From the NCBI GenBank assembly GCA_004357365.1, contig SMVT01000097.1, positions 1-12,454 of the forward strand: DNA of 12,454 nt. Direction: 5' to 3'. Below, one piece after another: positions 7,514 through 12,454 of this stretch. This DNA comes from Nitrospina sp. Its GTDB lineage: Bacteria; Nitrospinota; Nitrospinia; Nitrospinales; Nitrospinaceae. The position numbers and the translations under genes were made by a program. The notes beneath the pieces are model-generated. The model was not told the origin of the DNA, ran no database searches, and saw nothing but the letters and a program-made list of their open reading frames with translations. Position 1 is the stretch's first letter, and each line of letters opens with the position of its first letter.

Positions 7514-8224
7514 ATGTTAGATGTTAAACGTTACAATGTGCGTATGGCCGGACTAGGCGGTCAAGGTGTCGTCACCGCGTCTCATATTCTGAGCAACGCG
7601 GTGGTCATTTCCAAGGGATTCAGCTCCCTGGTGCCCTTCTTCGGTTCGGAAAAACGCAACGCCCCCGTGGAAAGTTATGTGCGGATTTCCAATGAAGTGA
7701 TCTACGAAATCGGAGAAATCGTTTATCCTAACGTGCTGATGATTTTCAGCGAACAGGTCATCACTCTGGGTAAATCCTACACCATGCCGTTCTACACCGG
7801 ATTGAAGGATAGCGGTGTCGTCTTGATCAACAACACGAAGCCGATCAAATTCGTTCCGGACGAAACGCGCGAGCTGAAAGAGAAAGGCGCCCGGATTTAT
7901 TACATTCCCGCCACGCAAATAGCGAATGAGGTCGCCAAAACCGAGCTGGCCACCAATATGTGCATGTGTGGCGCCATCGCCGCCATTCTTGGCATGCCGG
8001 ACACGGATTCGCTGAAAGCATCCGTTAAGGACCGGTTCATCGGGAAAGGGATCGTGGTTTCCGGCGGAACCGCCGCCCTCGACAGCGTCATCGAAAAGAA
8101 ATTCGCCAAAAAGGCGAAACTGCTCCAGGCGAACACGGACGCGCTCATGGCGGCGTACCAATACGCTGTCGATCACAAATGGGGCGTTCACGCGGAATCA
8201 GAAGAAAAAACGGTTGCTGTTTAA
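7514..8224 (+). CDS. 2-oxoacid:ferredoxin oxidoreductase, gamma subunit
   Basis: The gamma subunit packs against alpha and beta and is thought to help bind CoA. The 236 residues begin with YNVRMAGLGGQGVVTASHIL, the typical gamma-subunit glycine motif (GLGGQGVV at 13-20). FGSEKRNAPVESYVRIS follows, the counterpart of the family's 'RGG...S.VRIS' segment. The middle (NVLMIFSEQVI and GVVLINNT) is a nucleotide-fold core, and the C-terminus after about residue 215 is charged and probably flexible. GAGGAGG (7497-7503) lies ten bases before the ATG. It sits 18 bases after beta and 21 before delta, so it is clearly cotranscribed with them. Confidence 0.92.
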   Translation: MLDVKRYNVRMAGLGGQGVVTASHILSNAVVISKGFSSLVPFFGSEKRNAPVESYVRISNEVIYEIGEIVYPNVLMIFSEQVITLGKSYTMPFYTGLKDSGVVLINNTKPIKFVPDETRELKEKGARIYYIPATQIANEVAKTELATNMCMCGAIAAILGMPDTDSLKASVKDRFIGKGIVVSGGTAALDSVIEKKFAKKAKLLQANTDALMAAYQYAVDHKWGVHAESEEKTVAV

Positions 8225-8245
8225 CGAGCACTTACTGGAGAAATC

Positions 8246-8509
8246 ATGTATTACATTGCTGACGTAAATAAGGATATCTGCTCCCAATCCAATTGCCACC
8301 TCTGTACGACGTATTGTCCGGAATCCAATTGCATCAATTACAGCGAACAGGACAAATCGGCCTACGTCTCGGTGGACCGGTGCAAATCCTGCGAAATCTG
8401 TGTTTATATTTGTGATGAAGTCGCAAAAAAGAACGCCATCGAAATGACATGGATCGAAAACCTGGAAGACCGGTTTGTGATCAAACGCGTCGGCGTGGTT
8501 CTGAGATAA
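8246..8509 (+). CDS. 2-oxoacid:ferredoxin oxidoreductase, delta (ferredoxin-like) subunit
   Basis: An 87-residue electron-transfer subunit with nine cysteines arranged for two [4Fe-4S] clusters. The first motif is C12-x4-C17-x2-C20-x3-C24-Pro, the second C46-x2-C49-x2-C52-x3-C56. Cys29 is extra. The first motif has four rather than two residues after its first cysteine, a modest deviation from the bacterial ferredoxin pattern. The C-terminal 30 residues (from about EMTWIENLEDRFVIKRVG) form a short domain beyond the ferredoxin core. GGAG is five bases before the ATG. It is the last gene of the cluster, followed within 20 bases by a strong terminator. A fifth (epsilon) subunit, reported for related enzymes, is not seen in this window. 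Confidence 0.88.
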   Translation: MYYIADVNKDICSQSNCHLCTTYCPESNCINYSEQDKSAYVSVDRCKSCEICVYICDEVAKKNAIEMTWIENLEDRFVIKRVGVVLR

Positions 8510-8528
8510 TATTTCCGATTGGAATTTT

Positions 8529-8564
8529 AAAGGTATTTGGGCCACGCCCAAATACCTTTTTTTT
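8529..8564 (+). terminator. Strong intrinsic terminator of the oxidoreductase operon
   Basis: A perfect 14-bp stem (8529-8542 with 8546-8559; core GGTATTTGGGC/GCCCAAATACC) has a three-base CAC loop and eight consecutive T (8557-8564). It starts 20 bases after the delta stop codon and about 45 bases before the ndk start, separating the two transcription units. Confidence 0.95.
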
Positions 8565-8608
8565 ATCCGGATCAACCATTTATTTTAACGGGGAGTATCA
8601 TTCAAATT

Positions 8609-9025
8609 ATGGAAAAAACGCTGGCGATCATCAAACCCGATGCGGTCGAACGCAATCTCATTGGAAAAATTCTGGACCGGATCGAATCCAACGAATTCCG
8701 CATTGCGGCCATGAAACGGACGCGTTTGACCCTGCCCGTCGTGGAAGGGTTTTATAATGTTCACAAGGACCGGCACTTCTTCAAGGACCTGACCGCTTCC
8801 ATGTGCACCGGTCCGGTCGTGCTTATGGTCATGGCCCGCGATAACGCCATCCCGGAATGGCGGAAGCTGATGGGCGCCACCAACCCCAAAGACGCGGACG
8901 CGGGCACCATCCGCAAGGATTTCGCCATCGATATCGGAAAAAACTCCGTCCACGGATCGGACTCCGCCGAGAATGCGGCGTTTGAAATTTCCTATTTCTT
9001 CAGCCAGACCGAGATCCAGGAATAA
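8609..9025 (+). CDS. ndk: Nucleoside diphosphate kinase
   Basis: Transfers the gamma-phosphate of ATP to nucleoside diphosphates through a phosphohistidine, balancing NTP and dNTP pools. The 138 residues match the family length. MEKTLAIIKPDAVERNLIG is the standard N-terminus. The catalytic NSVHGSDS lies at 112-119 with His115, and GATNPKDADAGTIRKDF is the conserved nucleotide-binding stretch. The frame is open further upstream into the terminator, but the conserved start fixes ATG 8609. The nearest purine-rich site, GGGGAG (8590-8595), is 13 bases away, longer than usual. It is the first gene after the terminator and probably heads the run through to folE. Confidence 0.96.
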   Translation: MEKTLAIIKPDAVERNLIGKILDRIESNEFRIAAMKRTRLTLPVVEGFYNVHKDRHFFKDLTASMCTGPVVLMVMARDNAIPEWRKLMGATNPKDADAGTIRKDFAIDIGKNSVHGSDSAENAAFEISYFFSQTEIQE

Positions 9026-9039
9026 CCGGGAATTCCCGG
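9026..9039. repeat. 14-bp perfect palindrome directly after the ndk stop
   Basis: CCGGGAATTCCCGG begins at the base after the ndk TAA and ends one base before the AAGGGAG ribosome-binding site of the next gene. No T run follows, so it is not a standard terminator. It could be an operator or an RNA hairpin affecting translation or processing. Confidence 0.6.
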
Positions 9040-9050
9040 AAAGGGAGTCA

Positions 9051-9581
9051 ATGAAAAGACACCTCCAGACACGAATGGCCGTCACCGTTTGGGCATGGGT
9101 GCTGGTCCTCGCCCTGCCCGTCTCAGGAAAAACGGCGGGTTCCGGGTATGAATACCAGCTCTACTCCAATCCGGAAAACTTCGGCTTGGTGATCTTTCCC
9201 AGGAAGATGATCTTCCCCGAATTGGAAGAAACCGTCCAGTCGCTGGGATTCAAGAAAGTCGAATCGGGCAAAGCGGTCATGCGGTCCGGCAGTAAGAAGG
9301 AGAATTTCACCTATATGATGCCGAAGGCCGTGCAGAAAAAACACTGGCTGGAGAAATTCATCATCCTCCAGATTCTGACCGACGGCGTCGGGATCATGGT
9401 CGGAATCTACGAGCAGGAATTCGGGCTCACTTTACCCACAAAAGTCTTTATTGCAGAGGGGTTAAAGGATAATATCTTGAAAACCCTTAAAATTTTTCGG
9501 AGGCAGTTGCGGGAGGAAAAACAGGAAATACACTGGGTCCCGGATGGTATAATGAAAAACGAATGGCGGAGATTGTATTGA
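9051..9581 (+). CDS. Hypothetical exported protein, 176 residues
   Basis: I do not recognise this protein. It begins with a basic stretch (MKRHLQTR), then a hydrophobic core (MAVTVWAWVLVLALPVSG) and a small-residue region suiting signal-peptidase I cleavage around residues 26-30. It is therefore probably exported to the periplasm or outer face. No lipobox cysteine is present. The mature part is basic, has a hydrophobic segment (IILQILTDGVGIMVGIY, about 104-120) that may be a buried helix or a membrane segment, and ends with RRQLREEKQEIHWVPDG. The start is set by AAGGGAG three bases before the ATG and by the signal peptide; the frame is open further upstream inside ndk. It follows ndk by 25 bases and precedes the FmdB gene by 18. 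Confidence 0.75.
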   Translation: MKRHLQTRMAVTVWAWVLVLALPVSGKTAGSGYEYQLYSNPENFGLVIFPRKMIFPELEETVQSLGFKKVESGKAVMRSGSKKENFTYMMPKAVQKKHWLEKFIILQILTDGVGIMVGIYEQEFGLTLPTKVFIAEGLKDNILKTLKIFRRQLREEKQEIHWVPDGIMKNEWRRLY

Positions 9582-9599
9582 TTTTTGGAGGAATAGTTC

Positions 9600-9791
9600 A
9601 TGCCCATTTATGAGTACCAGTGCCAACAATGCAAAAAGCACACGGAGGCGCTGCAAAAAACAGACGATCCCCCTCTGGACACCTGTGAGCATTGTGGAGG
9701 CAAGCTCCAAAAAACCATTTCCAACTCCACGTTCCATCTGTACGGACCCGGATTTCATATCACCGACAACAAACGGAAATACCTGAAATAG
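9600..9791 (+). CDS. FmdB-family zinc-ribbon protein
   Basis: A complete 63-residue member of the FmdB/CxxC-CxxC regulatory-protein family. It opens with MPIYEYQCQQC, the hallmark start, with Cys8 and Cys11 as the first zinc pair and Cys28 and Cys31 (CEHC) as the second. It ends with the family's Phe/Gly segment, FHLYGPGFHITDN. The family is widespread and its molecular role is not settled; FmdB was first named as a putative regulator. GGAGG (9587-9591) is eight bases before the ATG. Its TAG is two bases before the next ATG, so translation of the pterin gene is likely coupled to it. Confidence 0.9.
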   Translation: MPIYEYQCQQCKKHTEALQKTDDPPLDTCEHCGGKLQKTISNSTFHLYGPGFHITDNKRKYLK

Positions 9792-9793
9792 GT

Positions 9794-10219
9794 ATGATTT
9801 ATATCACTCGAAAACTCGAATTCTGCGCCAGCCACACGTTGTTCAACCCCGAATACTCCGATGAAAAAAACGCGGAAGTCTTCGGCCTGTGCAGCAACCC
9901 CAACGGGCACGGCCACAACTATGTGATGGAAGTCACCGTCAGGGGCGAGGTGCATCCCGAAACCGGGATGGTGCTGGACCTCAAGGTGCTCAAAAAGCTG
10001 GTCAATGAAGAGATCATCCTGAAGGTGGATCACAAGAACCTGAACGTCGATGTGCCCTTTTTAAAGGACATCATTCCCACCGCGGAAAACCTGGCCATCC
10101 ATTTCTGGGAGGTGCTGGAATCCAAACTGGAAGGCGGTGAGTTGCACGAAATCAAACTGTACGAATCCGAACGCAATTTCGTAATTTACAGAGGAAATTC
10201 CCGTGAAAGATTTGATTGA
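9794..10219 (+). CDS. 6-pyruvoyl-tetrahydropterin synthase homologue (PTPS-II type)
   Basis: Members of this family convert dihydroneopterin triphosphate to 6-pyruvoyl-tetrahydropterin or, as QueD, to carboxy-tetrahydropterin for queuosine. In 141 residues the zinc ligands are His14, His39 and His41. Cys33 is the likely catalytic cysteine in CSNPNGHGHNY. The downstream DHKNLN (79-84) and PTAEN (95-99) are typical. The spacing Cys-x5-HGH is that of the tetrahydrobiopterin enzyme (PTPS-II) rather than QueD (Cys-x3-HGH), and the whole protein reads like the animal enzyme. The start two bases after the fmdB stop has little ribosome-binding sequence of its own. The 3' end overlaps folE by 17 bases, tying it to the enzyme that makes its substrate. 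Tetrahydrobiopterin synthesis is the favoured role, by inference. Confidence 0.88.
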   Translation: MIYITRKLEFCASHTLFNPEYSDEKNAEVFGLCSNPNGHGHNYVMEVTVRGEVHPETGMVLDLKVLKKLVNEEIILKVDHKNLNVDVPFLKDIIPTAENLAIHFWEVLESKLEGGELHEIKLYESERNFVIYRGNSRERFD

Positions 10220-10757
10220 AAAATTACTGGTTGAACTGGGCGAGGACCCCTCGCGTAAGGGCCTGCAAAACACCCCGGAACGCGTCGCCAAGTCGATGAA
10301 ATTCCTGACCAGCGGGTATTGGGTCAATATCGAGGAGTTGGTCAACGACGCCCTGTATGAAGATCCCAACACCGACGAAATGGTGATTGTGAAAGACATC
10401 GACGTGTTCAGCCTGTGCGAGCACCATTTGCTTCCGTTTTTCGGGAAATGCCACGTGGCGTATCTGCCCGACGGCAAAATCATCGGACTCAGCAAGATTC
10501 CGCGGATCGTCGAAACCTTCGGCCGCCGCCTGCAGGTTCAGGAGCGGCTCACCACCCAGATCGCCAACTGCCTGCAGGAAATTCTGAAACCGAAAGGCGT
10601 CGCCGTGGTGATCGATGCGCTTCACCTGTGCATGTCCATGCGGGGCGTGGAAAAACAGAATGCCTGCACCATCACCAGCTCGATGCTGGGATTTTTCAAA
10701 TCCAATCCCAGTACGCGTAGTGAGTTTCTGAGCCTGATCGCGGGCCGCCGCGGGTAG
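10203..10757 (+). CDS. folE: GTP cyclohydrolase I (type IA)
   Basis: Converts GTP to 7,8-dihydroneopterin triphosphate, the entry step of folate and biopterin pathways, as a cytosolic decamer. The 184 residues fit the type I enzyme. The zinc site is visible as CEHH (Cys72, with His74/75) and Cys143 in LHLCMSMRGV. The conserved GLSKIPRIVE lies at 95-104 and QVQERLTTQIA at 111-121. Translation starts at GTG 10203, supported by AGAGGA (10190-10195) seven bases upstream and by the family N-terminus (short helix, then EDPSRKGLQNTPERVA). It overlaps the PTPS homologue by 17 bases, suggesting tight coupling. It is the last gene of the ndk run; phoH begins after a 93-base gap with its own promoter. 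Confidence 0.96.
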   Translation: MKDLIEKLLVELGEDPSRKGLQNTPERVAKSMKFLTSGYWVNIEELVNDALYEDPNTDEMVIVKDIDVFSLCEHHLLPFFGKCHVAYLPDGKIIGLSKIPRIVETFGRRLQVQERLTTQIANCLQEILKPKGVAVVIDALHLCMSMRGVEKQNACTITSSMLGFFKSNPSTRSEFLSLIAGRRG

Positions 10758-10822
10758 CGGAGGGTCCTAAATGGCTCAACCATAACCCTTTTTAAAATAA
10801 AGGATAGGAATGGTCTCCGGAT

Positions 10823-10852
10823 TTGACATCGGCGAAAGCCAAGAGCTATAAT
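10823..10852 (+). promoter_or_regulatory. Perfect-consensus sigma-70 promoter overlapping the phoH start
   Basis: TTGACA (10823-10828) and TATAAT (10847-10852) both match consensus exactly, with an 18-base spacer. The last two bases of the -10 box are the first two of the apparent phoH ATG (10851). Transcription would begin near 10859, inside the reading frame. An exact pair at 16-18 spacing is expected well under once by chance in a window of this size. Confidence 0.75.
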
Positions 10853-11879
10853 GGCATTAATCACTCGCAGGGAATTGAACCGTTTGAACGACTCCACCAC
10901 CAGAGATTTACTCCTCGAAACCGGCCAGTATATTCCGGATATCTTCGGAACCCAGGACCTCAACCTCAAACAGATCGAAAAGAAGTTCAACGTCCGCATC
11001 ACCACCCGGGAAAACCATATCAAAATCACCGGCGAACCGAGGGACGTCGAAGCCGTCGAGCGCCTGCTCCTGCAACTGCAGGAAATGATGGGCCAGGGCC
11101 AGAAATTGCAGAACGGCGATATCAAATTCGCTATCCGGCTGGCGGCGGAAGACCCGGAAGTGGACCTGATCTCCCTGTTCAGCGAGCGGATCACCGTCTC
11201 CCCGAAAAAAGGGTTCATCACTCCCAAGGGAACCCACCAGCGGGAAATGATCCGGTCGATCCGCGACCACGATATGGTGCTGGCCATCGGGCCGGCGGGA
11301 ACCGGCAAAACCTATCTCGCCGTGGCCATGGCGGTGGAAGCCTTCCTCAAGCACCAATACCAGCGTATTATCCTGACCCGGCCCGCGGTGGAAGCCGGCG
11401 AAAAACTGGGCTACCTGCCGGGCGACATCGCCGAGAAAATCCATCCCTATCTTATGCCGCTGTACGACGCGCTGTACGACATGGTGGAGTACAACCAGGC
11501 CCAGCAGATGATTCAGGAAGGCTATATCGAGATCGCCCCGCTGGCCTACATGCGCGGCCGCACGCTCAACGACGCCTTCGTCATTCTCGATGAGGCCCAG
11601 AACTCGACAGTGCCGCAGATGAAGATGTTTCTGACGCGGCTGGGGTCCCGCTCCAAAATGGTGGTCACCGGCGACATCACCCAGGTCGACCTGCCCACGG
11701 GCACCCCATCCGGACTCGTTCACGCCAAAAATATCCTCAAGAAGATCGAGGGCATTCGGATTATCCACTTCAACGAAAAGGACGTGGTCCGGCACGACTT
11801 GGTCCAGCACATCGTCCACGCCTACGAGGACGAACGCAAAAACGCCTCCAATGGCAATTCCGGTGCCGATTCCCGCTGA
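10851..11879 (+). CDS. phoH: PhoH-family ATPase (YbeZ type)
   Basis: A cytoplasmic P-loop ATPase linked to RNA metabolism and ribosome maturation, working with YbeY. The 342-residue frame has an N-terminal KH-like region (about 35-80). The ATPase core follows, with GPAGTGKT (Walker A, 147-154), RIILTRPAVEAGEKLGYLPG (172-191), and VILDEAQNS (Walker B, 244-252); VVTGDITQVDLP is the sensor region. The C-terminal tail is short. The start is uncertain. ATG 10851 has only AAGAG nearby and lies on top of a perfect -10 box. TTG at 10884 (LNDSTTRD), preceded by AGGGA at 10869-10873, would fit a transcript from that promoter and would lose only 11 poorly conserved residues. The last 29 bases run alongside a possible early ATG for ybeY (11851). 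Confidence 0.95.
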   Translation: MALITRRELNRLNDSTTRDLLLETGQYIPDIFGTQDLNLKQIEKKFNVRITTRENHIKITGEPRDVEAVERLLLQLQEMMGQGQKLQNGDIKFAIRLAAEDPEVDLISLFSERITVSPKKGFITPKGTHQREMIRSIRDHDMVLAIGPAGTGKTYLAVAMAVEAFLKHQYQRIILTRPAVEAGEKLGYLPGDIAEKIHPYLMPLYDALYDMVEYNQAQQMIQEGYIEIAPLAYMRGRTLNDAFVILDEAQNSTVPQMKMFLTRLGSRSKMVVTGDITQVDLPTGTPSGLVHAKNILKKIEGIRIIHFNEKDVVRHDLVQHIVHAYEDERKNASNGNSGADSR

Positions 11880-11901
11880 CCTCTCCCTTTATCGGCCAGA
11901 C

Positions 11902-12369
11902 ATGGAAATTCTGCTCCAAAACAACCAGGATCAATACCCGGTGGACTCCTCCCGGTTCCGGTCCCAGATCGCCCAAGTCCTTGAAAATATGGAAGAGACC
12001 GAGTGCGAGCTGAGCCTGCTGTTAACCGACGACGCCGAAATCCGCCGGTTGAACAAGACCTACCGCAACCTCGACCAAGCCACCGATGTGTTATCCTTCC
12101 CGCAAGACGAGGAGGCCGTCAACGAAAAGGGGAAAACCCTGCTGGGCGACGTGGTTATATCGGTGGAAACAGCGGCCCGCCAAGCGGAGGAGCATCATCT
12201 CAGTTTCAATGAGGAGTTGATCCTGCTGGCCATTCACGGCATACTTCACCTGCTGGGCTACGACCACGAACGGTCCCCGCAAGACGCCCGCGTCATGAAA
12301 GACAAAACCCGGATGATTTTCGAAAGCCTGTTTCCCGGCCGACGGCCGTCAGGAACCAGCAATTTTTGA
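11902..12369 (+). CDS. ybeY: Endoribonuclease YbeY (rRNA maturation factor)
   Basis: A zinc-dependent single-strand endoribonuclease needed for 16S rRNA 3'-end maturation and ribosome quality control. The signature HGILHLLGYDH is present, giving zinc ligands His112, His116 and His122 when counted from this start. Upstream are ELSLLLTDDAEIRRLNKTYR and DQATDVLSFP, both typical. I chose ATG 11902 because MEILLQNNQDQYPVD matches the usual family start and gives 155 residues, the standard length. An in-frame ATG at 11851 would add 17 residues (Pro-rich, unlike the family) and overlap phoH by 29 bases. Neither start has a clear ribosome-binding site, so coupling to phoH translation is likely. phoH-ybeY adjacency is common. 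Confidence 0.95.
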   Translation: MEILLQNNQDQYPVDSSRFRSQIAQVLENMEETECELSLLLTDDAEIRRLNKTYRNLDQATDVLSFPQDEEAVNEKGKTLLGDVVISVETAARQAEEHHLSFNEELILLAIHGILHLLGYDHERSPQDARVMKDKTRMIFESLFPGRRPSGTSNF

Positions 12370-12401
12370 CCGCGATTGCCACACACCGGAGACCCGGCCC
12401 C

Positions 12402-12454
12402 ATGGACAAACTCTGGGCCCCTTGGAGAATGGAGTATATCGTGTCGGATAAAAC
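12402..12454 (+). CDS. HIT-family nucleotide hydrolase/transferase, N-terminal fragment
   Basis: Only 17 codons are inside the window: MDKLWAPWRMEYIVSDK. The sequence 'LWAPWRMEYI' is the very recognisable N-terminus of a HIT-domain protein group related to diadenosine tetraphosphate (Ap4A) phosphorylase/hydrolase. The catalytic HxHxH motif lies beyond the window. GGAG (12388-12391) precedes the ATG by ten bases, and it follows ybeY by 32 bases, so it is probably in the same operon. The assignment depends on this short segment and would be settled by the next 300 bases. Confidence 0.8.
   Translation, partial: MDKLWAPWRMEYIVSDK

Noticed and set aside
8537..8608. Longer ndk start inside the terminator
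   Set aside because: It would place the start codon within the terminator stem and add 24 residues before the highly conserved MEKTLAIIKPDAV start.
8973..9050. Earlier start for the exported protein, within ndk
   Set aside because: It would bury the signal peptide behind 26 Arg-rich residues; the ATG at 9051 has a ribosome-binding sequence.

Overview
The window is a bacterial chromosomal segment, moderately GC-rich, densely packed with plus-strand genes and with no sign of phage, transposon, CRISPR or RNA genes. The mix of flagellar genes, succinyl-CoA ligase (sucCD) and a multi-subunit 2-oxoacid:ferredoxin oxidoreductase resembling the oxygen-tolerant type of reductive-TCA autotrophs (Hydrogenobacter, Nitrospira, Nitrospina) suggests a Nitrospinota/Nitrospirota-like or related bacterium. 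That placement is inference and needs a marker-gene search.

Layout. (1) 1-1063: the end of a flagellar operon, the C-terminal part of fliD followed by fliS. The fliD frame carries an amber codon at 36-38. (2) 1173-3282: a promoter candidate and the overlapping sucC-sucD pair. (3) 3358-4869: four small poorly known genes: a double zinc-ribbon protein, a convergent DUF1841-like protein, an unknown minus-strand protein and an unknown plus-strand protein with an eight-G tract. (4) 4870-5254: a 385-base non-coding stretch with several inverted repeats. (5) 5255-8564: 2-oxoacid:ferredoxin oxidoreductase alpha, beta, gamma and ferredoxin-like delta subunits, closed by a textbook intrinsic terminator. 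A promoter candidate lies between alpha and beta. (6) 8609-10757: a tight run of ndk, an unknown exported protein, an FmdB zinc ribbon, a 6-pyruvoyl-tetrahydropterin-synthase homologue and folE. (7) 10823-12454: phoH, ybeY and the start of a HIT-family gene, preceded by a perfect-consensus sigma-70 promoter whose -10 box overlaps the apparent phoH ATG.

How the genes work together. SucCD interconverts succinate and succinyl-CoA. If the oxidoreductase acts on 2-oxoglutarate, it would carboxylate succinyl-CoA with reduced ferredoxin, so the two clusters would form consecutive steps of a reductive TCA cycle. Pyruvate is the other plausible substrate and cannot be excluded from sequence alone. FolE makes dihydroneopterin triphosphate, and the overlapping PTPS gene is of the CxxxxxHGH class known from tetrahydrobiopterin synthesis. 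PhoH (YbeZ) and YbeY are RNA-metabolism partners.

No wholly new system was evident. The items most worth a second look are the interrupted fliD, the promoter/start-codon conflict at phoH, the PTPS-II/folE pair, and the regulatory DNA around the oxidoreductase genes.
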